Part shown: positions 42,087 to 50,216 of the stretch, piece by piece | Position numbering within the stretch: the stretch's first letter is position 1 | How the letters are laid out: the number at the start of each line of letters is the position of its first letter | Source of the DNA: Deltaproteobacteria bacterium | GTDB lineage: Bacteria; Desulfobacterota; Deferrisomatia; Deferrisomatales; JACRMM01 | DNA: 64,000 bases | Assembly: GCA_016214985.1 (NCBI GenBank) | Contig: JACRMM010000048.1 | Span: 20,805 to 84,804, forward strand | Reading direction: 5' to 3' | Position numbers and translations under genes: made by a program | Notes under the pieces: model-generated | Databases searched by the model: none | What the model was told of the DNA's origin: nothing | What the model saw: the letters and a program-made list of their open reading frames with translations, nothing else

Positions 42087-43142
42087 ATGATCCATGACAT
42101 CGTGGAGGAGCATCTCGACGAGGCCACGTGGCTCTTCGAGCGTCTGCAGTCCGCCCTTCGCTCCGAACTCACCTCCGATCACGAGTTGCTCGAGATCGAA
42201 GACCGGCTTCGGGCCCATCTCGATGGGCTCCTTCTGGGCGGTGAAGCGGCTTGGGCGCTGTGCCGGAACTTCCTTGCCAAGGGCACGCCTGGGCAGGTGT
42301 TCGCCGCGGGCATCACCGCCTTGGAGTGGGGGGAGCGTTCGCATCGAGTCGAACTGGAAACTGCGCTGACCGACGCCGCGGGCGCCACCTACGATGGTCT
42401 GCGCTGGGCCTGTCGGCTCACGAGCTCGACCGAGGTGATCCCCTTCCTGCTCCCACAGCTGGACCGTCCCGAGCCCGCTCCCAGGGCCGTGGCCATCGAC
42501 GCCCTCACGGCGCGCGGGCTCGACCCCAGCCCTTCCCTCGACGAGGCCCTCCGAGAGCCCCCCGGTCCCTTGCTCATCGCGGCCCTACGCGGCGCCGGCC
42601 GGCTCGGGCTGATCCGGGTCCGACAGCGCGTAGCGGACCTCACCGCTTCCGACGACCCCGAGGTCTGCGGGGCGGCCTTGGAGAGCTTGGTCATTCTCGA
42701 CCCAGAGCGGGGATGTCTTCGCTGCCGGGAGGCCCTGGAAGCGGAGGGCCCGGGCGCGCCGGCAGCGGCATCGCTCCTCGGTCTCATCGGCCGAGCCGAG
42801 GACCTGCCCGTCCTCGAGAAATCCGCGCGGTCATCGAACCGGAAACTGGCGCGGGCGGGCGCGCTGGCCCTGGGGTCTCTCGGGGACCCCAGGGCCGTTC
42901 CAACGCTGATCCAGGTCCTGGGCATCCCGCACCTCGCCGGCATCGCGGGCGTTGCGTTGCGACGGATCCTCGGGGCGGACTGCCCGGAGGAGCGAGCCTT
43001 GCCCGCCGATGCCCATGTCGAGTCGGAGTCGGACGAGGCGGAGGCATGGAGCCAGGATGACGACCTGCCCCGGCTCTCCAGCGCAGCCGTCAAACGGTGG
43101 TGGGAGGAGAACGGCGCCCGCATCCTTCAAGGATCGCGGTAG
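42087..43142 (+). CDS. HEAT-repeat T6SS-associated protein, TIGR02270 family (copy 1)
   Basis: This 351-residue protein begins with a helical region (IVEEHLDEATWLFERLQSAL, EIEDRLRAHLDGLLLGGEAA) and continues with HEAT-like repeats such as LARAGALALGSLGDPRAVPT. It ends with an acidic stretch and KRWWEENGARI. This pattern matches the TIGR02270 family, found only around T6SS vgrG/DUF2169 genes; the molecular role is unknown. A second member is at 47948-49201, so each side of the effector cassette has one. The start ATG 42087 follows DUF6484 by 17 bases. It ends 63 bases before the convergent immunity gene. Confidence 0.88.
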   Translation: MIHDIVEEHLDEATWLFERLQSALRSELTSDHELLEIEDRLRAHLDGLLLGGEAAWALCRNFLAKGTPGQVFAAGITALEWGERSHRVELETALTDAAGATYDGLRWACRLTSSTEVIPFLLPQLDRPEPAPRAVAIDALTARGLDPSPSLDEALREPPGPLLIAALRGAGRLGLIRVRQRVADLTASDDPEVCGAALESLVILDPERGCLRCREALEAEGPGAPAAASLLGLIGRAEDLPVLEKSARSSNRKLARAGALALGSLGDPRAVPTLIQVLGIPHLAGIAGVALRRILGADCPEERALPADAHVESESDEAEAWSQDDDLPRLSSAAVKRWWEENGARILQGSR

Positions 43143-43205
43143 GCCGAAGGCGGGAGAAGCCTCTTCAGAGCAAGGGCCAACCCGCGAGGCGCAAGGCCCC
43201 GACGT

Positions 43206-43880
43206 TCATCCCGAGTAGTCTTCTGGAGGAGCGAACTCGAGGTACTCGCCCCCGGGAATGGCCGCTGCCCTCACGACGTCCACGACACGGCGGCTCGCCA
43301 ACACGATCGCCACGTTCTCGGCCAGCCGAAAGAATAGATTCCCGGCAAGCTTCGTCTCGTCCAAGACCAATTTATCGAACCAGAGATCGCCCGACGCCTC
43401 GTCGCTGAGGCCCGAGTCGGTGTAGTCGGACTTCGTCATGTCGGCACCGCTGATGATCCCCACGATGTTCACCGCCTTGTAGTTCTTGTACTCACGGCCC
43501 GTTCGGACTTCACGAATGACCGCTTCGTAGGTATCGAGATTGTCGACCCCTGCGTCGCGAAGGGCGCCAATGAGTTCGTCCGACATAAGCGGCGCCCCCG
43601 GCTCCTCGAAGTACGGCCTCATATTCCCTTCATCTTCCTCCTCTATTTCATAGATGAGAGGCTGGGGAATTTCTATATCGATTCGGCTCCCCGTCATCCA
43701 ATTACCATAACGAGGAGGTAACTTGGGCTCTGATGATATTTTTGCACAATACTTATCTAGAGTCGTAAACAACACATAGTAATTAGTGTCAGAAGTGGCC
43801 CCTTCCTCTTCATCGTCCCACAAACCACCCATCCATACCTCCAGTTCCAACTTCTCACACCCAAAAACCTTACCCGCCAA
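43206..43880 (-). CDS. Imm11-type (MXAN_0049-like) immunity protein
   Basis: This 224-residue protein has the marks of the imm11 / DUF1629 immunity family: YKNYKAVNIVGIISGADMTKSDY in the middle, FDKLVLDETKLAGNLFFRLAE after it and VVRAAAIPGGEYLEF at the end. It should neutralise the nuclease encoded immediately upstream. The start is TTG 43880, the base next to the effector stop, so the two are translationally coupled; the next in-frame ATG is 16 codons later. The 5' half is AT-rich for this genome (rows at 43681 and 43741 are about 47% and 37% GC by hand count), which points to recent acquisition with the toxin. Confidence 0.85.
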   Translation of the reverse strand: MAGKVFGCEKLELEVWMGGLWDDEEEGATSDTNYYVLFTTLDKYCAKISSEPKLPPRYGNWMTGSRIDIEIPQPLIYEIEEEDEGNMRPYFEEPGAPLMSDELIGALRDAGVDNLDTYEAVIREVRTGREYKNYKAVNIVGIISGADMTKSDYTDSGLSDEASGDLWFDKLVLDETKLAGNLFFRLAENVAIVLASRRVVDVVRAAAIPGGEYLEFAPPEDYSG

Positions 43881-44891
43881 TCACTTCGCAATCTTCCTTA
43901 CTTCTAGTGCCAACTTCGATGTATACCAAGGTTTCGCAGGTTTTGTCTTCTTTAAATTCAACTTCTTCTTGCACAATTCCGCAAGCTTATACAACGAAGC
44001 AGTTAACTGTTGAGGCGCTGGATAGGGGCCGTTCTTCTTTGATTTGGTATTCGGGTGCATGAGACACTTATCCGCGAGTTTCTGCAGGCTGAAATCCAGC
44101 TTCTTCAGCTCCTTGATCACCGCAGTGGAGTACTCCGGATGGGCGTCGTGGAATTGCACCCTCGTCTTCTTCATCGTGTTGTATGCGTATGCGACTTCGA
44201 ACGTGATGGGATTGTGCTTCCCAGAGTCTTGGTCCATGTGCCACGCGGGTAGGCCCTCCATGTCACTCCAGCTCTCGAGCGCGCAATGACTCGGAAGCCA
44301 AATACAATTGGGCCCATCGTTCACATCGAACGTGATCTGACCTGTAACGTAATTGTCCGAGACGGGTTTGCTATGGCCGTCGACCTTATCACCGTCCAGC
44401 GCAAAGACGACAATCCCCCCAGGCGCTTCCTTGATCGGCTTTGCTGGGAACGATTGCTTAAACATCACCTTTAGCTTCGTCGCTCGCTGAGACTTGGGGA
44501 AGCGCTTGACCTTGGCCATGATCTTTTTGAGCGTTAGAGTCACCGTCTTGCTATGTTCCTCCTTCTTTACGGACGTAGTTCCTGCCATCCATTTCAGTAT
44601 TTGCGGACACCGCGCCAATGATGCATTTCCAGGCAGCACATGATGAGGGTTCAATACGATCTGGCTCTCGTCGTCACTTATCCAATACTTCTCGAAAATA
44701 TAGTAATCATCAACGGACTCTGGATTCTTTGCTGTATCGTAGGGCATGCCCCCAGCGTTCTTTGCAAGAACGGCCGCGTCATTGACCATTTCTTTCTTTT
44801 CGAAGTTAGGGCCTGCCTTGGAATCGCAGAAAGGACACTTCTTCGGCCCTCCCGTATTGACTAACACCGCCACAGCCTCTCCAATGTCCAT
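43881..44891 (-). CDS. AHH-type HNH nuclease effector
   Basis: This 336-residue protein looks like a T6SS nuclease toxin. It has a CPFCDS metal-knuckle near the N-terminus, a putative catalytic motif NPHHVLPGNASL, and a later VQFHDAHPEYSTAVIKEL. This resembles the AHH family of the HNH/endonuclease VII fold, in which a pair of His and a downstream H-x-Y segment form the active site. The start ATG 44891 lies 12 bases after the DUF4150 stop and is preferred over ATG 44954, which overlaps that gene. It lies between a PAAR-like tip gene and an Imm11-type gene, the expected arrangement for effector delivery. The DNA is AT-richer than its neighbours. DNA as target is inferred from the family. Confidence 0.82.
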   Translation of the reverse strand: MDIGEAVAVLVNTGGPKKCPFCDSKAGPNFEKKEMVNDAAVLAKNAGGMPYDTAKNPESVDDYYIFEKYWISDDESQIVLNPHHVLPGNASLARCPQILKWMAGTTSVKKEEHSKTVTLTLKKIMAKVKRFPKSQRATKLKVMFKQSFPAKPIKEAPGGIVVFALDGDKVDGHSKPVSDNYVTGQITFDVNDGPNCIWLPSHCALESWSDMEGLPAWHMDQDSGKHNPITFEVAYAYNTMKKTRVQFHDAHPEYSTAVIKELKKLDFSLQKLADKCLMHPNTKSKKNGPYPAPQQLTASLYKLAELCKKKLNLKKTKPAKPWYTSKLALEVRKIAK

Positions 44892-44902
44892 GCCCGTCTC
44901 CG

Positions 44903-45286
44903 TCACCCCATGATGTTTTTCTTGTTCTGGAACAACGGGTCTCCTAATCGACATACGTTCTTGCCGTCGAACTTGACGTCGAACGAATACATCATGAACT
45001 CGGCCTCGCTCATGTTCACGCTGCTGAGAATTCCCCCCAGAGTCCCCGCCTCGTCGCCGCTCGTCATGGAATACTTCGAGCCCTTGACCATCGGCATCTG
45101 ACCGTCGGTCTGGACGTTACTCGGGCCGCCGCTGGTGTTCGAAGAGGTTCCCGTGTTGGGATAGGGAATTGGAATAGGGCTTGGCGACGGGGGCGCCGGC
45201 GTCTTGCAAACGTCCGGGAAGACGATGCTCGTTCCGCCGCTCCCCTTGTGCACCACTCCACGGCAGTTGACAAAGACGGTGGGCAT
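44903..45286 (-). CDS. PAAR-like tip protein, DUF4150 (effector cassette)
   Basis: This 127-residue DUF4150 protein shares FPDVCKTPAP and the IPIPYPNTGT turn with the one at 38553-38960, plus SGDEAGTLGG. It starts MPTVFVNCRGVVHKGSG at ATG 45286 with AGGGAGA upstream; the longer frame to 45355 overlaps the neighbour and is not supported. It should sit on the tip of a VgrG trimer and connect the nuclease encoded next to it. It ends 12 bases before the effector start. The 3' part already has the AT-richer composition of the effector. Confidence 0.92.
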   Translation of the reverse strand: MPTVFVNCRGVVHKGSGGTSIVFPDVCKTPAPPSPSPIPIPYPNTGTSSNTSGGPSNVQTDGQMPMVKGSKYSMTSGDEAGTLGGILSSVNMSEAEFMMYSFDVKFDGKNVCRLGDPLFQNKKNIMG

Positions 45287-45294
45287 CGTTCTCC

Positions 45295-46359
45295 CTACGA
45301 CGACCGGCGGGCAAGGCAGGTCGCGCCACGGAGCTCGCGCTCCGAGGAACACCATACCAAACAGGCCCCTGGACGGTAACCTCGGCTCATCCCAAAGGCC
45401 GCGAGCCCGAGGAGCAGCGGACCGCAGGCGGCGCCGGTGTCGCCGAAGCAGTCGGCCGGGTGCTCAAAGTGGAAGCCCTCTGCGAGGGCTGCTTTGTTAC
45501 GAAGAACGGACACCCCCCACTCCTTGGCCCCGAAGTTCTCCCCGTTGAGGCTGCCATAGACCGTCCGGACGGGTCGCCCTTCCAGAGGCGGCAGGGCTCC
45601 GGTCACGGCGTTTGCCAGGCCTTCGCCTTTGTACGGTTCCTCACTGTAGCGGTGACCCAGCTCCACCGCCAGGAACGGAAGATGGACAAATGTCGCGAGA
45701 CCGGGCCGCTGTCCCCCGGCCGCGGCCTCGGAGGCGAGAAGGAGAAAACCTGCACCCTCCCCCGGGCAGAAGCCGTCCATCACGCCCTCGGCCAGGACTC
45801 GACCCTCCAGGTCCAACGTCCCAAGGAGATACAGGTCCAGGTAGGTGTCGACCCCGCCGATCACGGCAAACGGAGCACCGCGCTCGAGCGCCGACAGGCC
45901 AGCCGCCAGGGCCTGGAACCCTCCCGCTCGGCCGCTCGAGAACACCGCGCTCGTTCCCCGGTCGAAGGCACCGCCGACTTGCGTATGGAGGTGATCGAGG
46001 AATGCGTCGTCCACCGGCGGTGGTCGATCAGCCAGGGGTTCGGCCCCTGCCAGAAAGAGCGGCGGCGGAGTACCGGACAGTACGGGCTGCGTCGCCTCTT
46101 TGAAGGCGGGGGTCGCGAGCCGCAGCATGCGCAGCTTGCGCGACGTGAGGCCCGGCACCTTCTCCAGAATCTCTGCCAGCGGAGGCAGGGCCTCTTCCGG
46201 AAGGAGGGCCAGGGTCATGGGGTCAAAGTTGCGGTTGTAGACCGAGCTTTCCCGGTACCGGCTGATCCCCGCCCGCACCGACGCTGCGGTCTGGGCCGCG
46301 CAGTCGCCCACCGCCGTCATCATGCCGATCCCGGCGATCCAGGCGCCCGGCGTGGCCAT
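45295..46359 (-). CDS. Ketosynthase-like (thiolase-fold) protein lacking catalytic residues
   Basis: This 354-residue protein has the thiolase-fold layout of beta-ketoacyl-ACP synthases: the start IAGIGMMTAVGD, the segment FSSGRAGGFQALAAGLSALE and the end DCFGDTGAACGPLLLGLAAF. The nucleophile Cys is not present in the SSG turn, GSLNGENFGAKEW replaces the HGTGT motif, and GDTGAACG replaces GHTxGAAG, so none of the Cys-His-His triad is seen. It is probably a structural or adaptor protein. It lies between DUF2169 and DUF4150 genes in the effector cassette, a context where such ketosynthase-like genes are often annotated. The ATG 46359 overlaps the DUF2169 stop by one base (TGATG). Confidence 0.85.
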   Translation of the reverse strand: MATPGAWIAGIGMMTAVGDCAAQTAASVRAGISRYRESSVYNRNFDPMTLALLPEEALPPLAEILEKVPGLTSRKLRMLRLATPAFKEATQPVLSGTPPPLFLAGAEPLADRPPPVDDAFLDHLHTQVGGAFDRGTSAVFSSGRAGGFQALAAGLSALERGAPFAVIGGVDTYLDLYLLGTLDLEGRVLAEGVMDGFCPGEGAGFLLLASEAAAGGQRPGLATFVHLPFLAVELGHRYSEEPYKGEGLANAVTGALPPLEGRPVRTVYGSLNGENFGAKEWGVSVLRNKAALAEGFHFEHPADCFGDTGAACGPLLLGLAAFGMSRGYRPGACLVWCSSERELRGATCLARRSS

Positions 46360-47369
46360 CAGGGAGCCTCCTCCGGCCCGTTCGCTTCGATCACGACCTC
46401 CTCGACCTTCAGAGCCTTCTTGTCGCACGGCACAGCGGCCCGCCACGTCAGGCACAGCCGAGCTTCGTCGGGCTCGAGGAGCACGGTCTCGAGGTGCACC
46501 GGCGGCTCCTGGACATCTCCGGCAATCGTCACTCGCATCCGCAGGCCGCCGCGCGGAAGGGTGAAGCGAAGCGTGCCGGCGGGGCTGGCGTTCAGGATCT
46601 CTACAGACTCTCCGCCGGACAGGAACGGCTCGAAGACGAGATCGGCGGGGGCAGCGTTGAAGAACCGCGGGTCGAAGTCCTGGGGGAGGTACGGGGCCCG
46701 ACCCTTCTGCCACGCTTCGTCGTAGGTGCCGGCGTAGGCCCGGCGGGGCAGCCAGCTCGGCGCGACGAACGCGAAGCCGGCGGGCGGCACCACGTCGCCC
46801 GGCTTCTGGAGCAGAAGGCGGGGATCTTCCACGTTGGGAAGCGGCTGGCCGACCCACTCCTCTTCGGTTCGTCCGCCGAGAAACCCTCGGCCCACAGGGT
46901 TTCGTTCCTCCGCGAACATCTCGCCCGACGGCGAAACGTACACGCCTCCGTAGGCGAACTCGTAGACGAGCGGCATCGACTCGAACGGCTCCGGGGGCGA
47001 GATCTTCCCACCGCTCCGCCATTGACGGGTCCCAAGGGCCCGCACGACCTTTGAACGGCCGGCGACCGACAACGTCACGTCTAGCTGGTCCACCAGCCGG
47101 TCGTTGGACACCCAGGCCTGCCCCATGAGAACGACGTCCGTCGAGGGCTTGGAGAGGTGCATCTCGGAGGCGTAGCGCAGGCTCGAGGCGCCAGGGTCCC
47201 CCCAGTATTCGTCAGAGAGGGTCACGGGCACCTGGGTCTCTGCCGGCTCCGGTGACGGGTTCATACGATATGTCGCCTTGACGACCGCATAGAGGGTGTC
47301 CACCCCTTGGGCATCCGGGAAGAGAGCCATGGCAGCAGCGAACTGCGTCCTGTTCTTGAGTTGAAGCAC
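46359..47369 (-). CDS. DUF2169 adaptor protein (effector cassette)
   Basis: This 336-residue protein is a stand-alone DUF2169 protein. It has LQLKNRTQFAAAMALFPD near the start and VVKATYRM, RNPVGRGF, FNAAPADL and LRFTLPRGGLRMRV further on, parallel to the N-terminal domain of the fused protein at 33651-35819. DUF2169 proteins help load DUF4150 tips and effectors. The start GTG 47369 with GGGGAGG eight bases upstream is preferred over ATG 47396. It leads the minus-strand cassette DUF2169, ketosynthase-like, DUF4150, nuclease, immunity. Its promoter must lie in or near the tandem repeat at 47528-47728. Confidence 0.9.
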   Translation of the reverse strand: MLQLKNRTQFAAAMALFPDAQGVDTLYAVVKATYRMNPSPEPAETQVPVTLSDEYWGDPGASSLRYASEMHLSKPSTDVVLMGQAWVSNDRLVDQLDVTLSVAGRSKVVRALGTRQWRSGGKISPPEPFESMPLVYEFAYGGVYVSPSGEMFAEERNPVGRGFLGGRTEEEWVGQPLPNVEDPRLLLQKPGDVVPPAGFAFVAPSWLPRRAYAGTYDEAWQKGRAPYLPQDFDPRFFNAAPADLVFEPFLSGGESVEILNASPAGTLRFTLPRGGLRMRVTIAGDVQEPPVHLETVLLEPDEARLCLTWRAAVPCDKKALKVEEVVIEANGPEEAP

Positions 47370-47712
47370 CCGATCGGCCTCCCCGCCCCGCGACAAACTC
47401 CCGGAAAGACTTCACTGTACTTGCCGCCCGAAGAGCCTGTCAAACGCCTCCGTTGGCCCCCTCGGACTTTCGAATGTGGAGGCGGCCCACCGTTCGCTCC
47501 CCGCCTCCCCCTGTCCGGTGAATCGGCCCGGGGGCCCAAGGGGACGTAGGGGCCCAAGGGGGCCCAAGGGGACGTAGGTGAATTCGGGGGGCCCAAGGGG
47601 ACGTAGGTGAATTCGTGCAATTCGGGGGGCCCAAGGGGACGTAGGGGCCCAAGGGGACGTAGGTGAATTCGTGCAATTCGGATGGGGGGCCCAAGGGGAC
47701 GTAGGTGAATTC
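47370..47712. other. Divergent spacer with tandem repeat
   Basis: About 340 bases separate the minus-strand DUF2169 gene from the plus-strand small membrane gene. The part next to DUF2169 (47370-47527) has no recognised site; the rest is the GGGCCCAAGGGGACGTAG tandem repeat. Open frames here in several phases are produced by the repeat and are not counted as genes. Confidence 0.6.
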
Positions 47713-47728
47713 GTGCAATTCGGATGGA
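47528..47728. repeat. GGGCCCAAGGGGACGTAGG(TGAATTCGTGCAATTCG) tandem repeat
   Basis: There are seven copies of a GGGCCCAAG(GGGACGTAG) core, some extended by GTGAATTCGTGCAATTCG and then GATGG, with unit lengths of about 10 to 42 bases. Copies to the right are the most complete. Each complete unit has AGGTG followed five bases later by GTG, which can work as a ribosome site and start codon for the gene to the right. Confidence 0.92.
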
Positions 47729-47922
47729 TAGATAGAGTTTCAGTCGCCCGGTTTGCCGCCCCGACCCTATTGGCCGCCCTCGCGGTCGTGTTCAGCGTGC
47801 TCGCCTGCCTCGACTTGCTGCGGCACCCGGCACGTCTCAGCCCCGCGCGACGCGCGTGGACACGTATTGCCATTGCCTTTGCGATCGTCAGCGGCGCGCT
47901 GTTCTGGTTTCAGAGCCGATGA
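47713..47922 (+). CDS. Small membrane protein, two predicted helices, start inside tandem repeat
   Basis: This protein of about 69 residues has membrane segments APTLLAALAVVFSVLACLDLL and IAIAFAIVSGALFWF joined by a basic loop (RHPARLSPARRAW), and ends FQSR. The family is not recognised. The preferred start GTG 47713 lies in the last repeat unit with AGGTG upstream; GTG 47671, in the previous unit, would give a protein longer by 14 residues, so the repeat can alter the N-terminus. It ends 25 bases before the second TIGR02270 gene and is on the same strand. The similar small membrane protein at 38977-39279 lies at the edge of the first cassette. Confidence 0.6.
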   Translation: MQFGWIDRVSVARFAAPTLLAALAVVFSVLACLDLLRHPARLSPARRAWTRIAIAFAIVSGALFWFQSR

Positions 47923-47947
47923 AGGTCGGAGGAGGCCCGCAGGAACC

Positions 47948-49201
47948 ATGCCCATCATCGAGAAGGTCATCGCCCAGCACGCCGAGGAGGCCGCCTTTCT
48001 GTGGCTCCTGCGCGACGCGGCGTGCCGTGAGCCCCACTACCGCCTGAAGGATCTCGCGAAGCTCGACGACCGCGTAGAGGCACACCTGGATGGCCTGCGG
48101 ATCGCGGGGGAGGAAGGACTCGAGGTCTGCAAGGGCGTCTGGGCCATGGAGGACGCCGGGGAGGTGTTCGCCGCTTCGGAGCTGGCGTTCGAAGGCTCCG
48201 ATCCTGAGCGCATCGCTTCGGTGCTCGGCGTGGCCGCCTCGGCGCCGGAGCTCTCCCGCGGCGCCGTCTCAGCCCTTGGCTGGCTGCCCTGGGAGCAGGC
48301 CTCCGCGCACGTCGCCACCCTGCTCGGGGCCGGGGACGCCGGCCTCCGCCGCATCGGCCTGGGGGCGAGCGTCGCCCACCGCCGGGACCCGGGCGACGCC
48401 CTCGTCCGCGCCCTCGCGGACGGGGACCTGCTCCTTAGGGCCCGGGCGCTGCGCGCTGTCGGGGAGCTGGGGCGGAGCGATCTCCTTCCGGACGTTCGCC
48501 GGGAGGTCATGGCGGAGGACGAGGGGTGCCGCTTCGCTGCCGCGTGGTCCGGCGCCCTGTTCGGCGACCTGACGGCGGTCGCCATCCTCAAGTCCTTCGC
48601 CGGCTCGCCGGCCTTCGGGGAAAGGGCGGTGGGGCTGGCCGTGCGCCGGATGCCCCTCGAAGTAGCCCACCGGTGGCTCCAGGACCTCCTCCCGTCGCGG
48701 GAGCACGTGCGCGTGGCGCTCAGTGGCATCGGCGCCCTCGGTGACCCGGGTTCCGTCCCGCTCCTGATCGAGCTCCTGCCCATCCCGGAGCTCGCACGCC
48801 TCGCAGGCGAGGCGTTCTCCACGATCGCGGGCGCCGACATTGCGTACGAGGACCTGGACGGTGAGCGGCCGGAGGGGTTCGAGGCCGGACCGACCGAGAA
48901 CCCGGAGGACGACGACGTCGCCATGGATCCCGACGAGAACCTCCCCTGGCCCGACGCCGGGAAGATCGGCCTCTGGTGGGAACGAAACAAGGGAAGGTTC
49001 CCGCGGGGCACGCGCCACCTGCTCGGAAGGCCGGTCGCTGAAGACGGCCTCCAGTGGGTCCTACGCAACGGCTATCAACGGCAGCGTGCGGCGGCCGCGC
49101 TGGAGCTGGCGCTTCGCCATCCCGTCCAACCCCTCTTCGAGACCCGCGCTCCCGGCCTTCGCCAGAAGGCGCTCCTGGACCCGGCTTCTGTCAAACATTA
49201 A
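47948..49201 (+). CDS. HEAT-repeat T6SS-associated protein, TIGR02270 family (copy 2)
   Basis: This 417-residue protein shares the layout of the copy at 42087-43142: an N-terminal helical part (IIEKVIAQHAEEAAFLWLLR, KLDDRVEAHLDGLRIAGEEG), then HEAT-like repeats (VRVALSGIGALGDPGSVPLL), an acidic stretch and IGLWWERNKGRF. It is longer at the C-terminus, with an extra LQWVLRNGYQRQRAAAALEL segment. The start ATG 47948 begins the conserved part. The family is tied to T6SS clusters without a known function. It ends 43 bases before a convergent hypothetical gene. Confidence 0.88.
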   Translation: MPIIEKVIAQHAEEAAFLWLLRDAACREPHYRLKDLAKLDDRVEAHLDGLRIAGEEGLEVCKGVWAMEDAGEVFAASELAFEGSDPERIASVLGVAASAPELSRGAVSALGWLPWEQASAHVATLLGAGDAGLRRIGLGASVAHRRDPGDALVRALADGDLLLRARALRAVGELGRSDLLPDVRREVMAEDEGCRFAAAWSGALFGDLTAVAILKSFAGSPAFGERAVGLAVRRMPLEVAHRWLQDLLPSREHVRVALSGIGALGDPGSVPLLIELLPIPELARLAGEAFSTIAGADIAYEDLDGERPEGFEAGPTENPEDDDVAMDPDENLPWPDAGKIGLWWERNKGRFPRGTRHLLGRPVAEDGLQWVLRNGYQRQRAAAALELALRHPVQPLFETRAPGLRQKALLDPASVKH

Positions 49202-49243
49202 AGGCCGTACCCCTCGGCGCCGGAGCGCCGCCCCTCTGCCGCC

Positions 49244-50101
49244 TCAACCGCCCGCTTCGCTCAGCAGCGGTGCGCCGTGTTCCTTCACCACCGCGAGAAT
49301 CCGGTCCCTGAGCGGGTCGGCCAGGTTTGCGATGCCGCTCACATCGACGACTTCTTCGAAGGTACTCGTTCCGGAGATCATGGTGCTCTGGACGATGAGC
49401 GGATCCGGCGGCCGCACGGTGGGGATGGGCGACGCAAGATAGGCGAAGGGAAGCCCGCCGAATTCCTCGGACGGACCGGTCGTCAGCGTGAAGCGCAGCG
49501 CTTCGAGAAGAGGCGCGATGCCGGGACGGCGCTTGGCCAGAAGCTGCATCACCAGGTAATGCAGAACGCAGGACTTCAACTCCCCGCCGCCGCCTCGTGC
49601 TTGGGCCGCGACCAGTTCTCGCAGGCGCTCCGGCCCGAGGTCCTTGTAGATCAGCACCCACTTCAACGGAGTGATCATCGTGATCGGTTTGTTGTGTCCG
49701 GGTGGCGTATACGTGTAGCTGGCCGTGAAGATCTCCGGCGTCAGGCCGAAGATCCCCAGCGGCGGTTTCAGGTCCGGTTCCAGGTTGAGCGCGGTGATGC
49801 GTGCCGCCGCCTGATAGAGTTTGACCAGTTCCTGGAACGTGAGGTCCGAACCCTTGACCGCGCCCTTCTCGCCGAGAATCAATTCACCGAACAGGGCGCG
49901 CGGGTTGAGCAGCGGGGCGAGATTGCGCAGATGCTCCCTGGCCTCGTGGGCGAGCAATTCGGCCAGCGGTGTGGTCAAAGACCTGAGTGCCAGGAGCCGG
50001 GAGATATCGAAGTCCTGTTCCATCGGCGTCATCCAAGCATGAGTGCACTCTTCCAAACGAAAATGTTGGGTCAACATACGGGGCGCACTAAGTGATGTCA
50101 A
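49244..50101 (-). CDS. Hypothetical protein within the T6SS region
   Basis: This 285-residue protein is not recognised. It reads as soluble, with helical blocks (LRSLTTPLAELLAHEAREHL, LTFQELVKLYQAAARITAL) and a middle section ASYTYTPPGHNKPITMITPL, followed by LREL-type helices and FGGLPFAYLASPIPTV. No signal peptide, membrane segment or known motif is seen. The ATG 50101 gives the full frame; ATG 50032 or 50023 (MTPMEQDF, MEQDFDIS) are equally possible starts. It is convergent with the TIGR02270 gene and divergent from the tssA promoter. Its length and codon use look like a real gene. It could be a cassette-specific protein or unrelated to T6SS. Confidence 0.6.
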   Translation of the reverse strand: MTSLSAPRMLTQHFRLEECTHAWMTPMEQDFDISRLLALRSLTTPLAELLAHEAREHLRNLAPLLNPRALFGELILGEKGAVKGSDLTFQELVKLYQAAARITALNLEPDLKPPLGIFGLTPEIFTASYTYTPPGHNKPITMITPLKWVLIYKDLGPERLRELVAAQARGGGGELKSCVLHYLVMQLLAKRRPGIAPLLEALRFTLTTGPSEEFGGLPFAYLASPIPTVRPPDPLIVQSTMISGTSTFEEVVDVSGIANLADPLRDRILAVVKEHGAPLLSEAGG

Positions 50102-50190
50102 GGGAGCACTCCTTACGGAAGGGATTGTAGAGACTCGCGCAGCGTTTCATGCAATCGGCGAACGTGCCTTGCACACCGCTCTTGCCGAGA

Positions 50191-50216
50191 GTGCCACTGA
50201 TTTCGGTGCGTGGCAC
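50191..50216. promoter_or_regulatory. Inverted repeat GTGCCAC-N12-GTGGCAC
   Basis: The two perfect 7-base arms are separated by 12 bases, upstream of the T6SS operon. The layout would suit a dimeric regulator, but no regulator is known for it. Confidence 0.35.

Noticed and set aside
47412..47873. Several overlapping minus-strand frames rich in TSPWAP/VPLGP text
   Set aside because: They arise from the GGGCCCAAGGGGACGTAG repeat, which has no stop in most frames; no homology or start signals.
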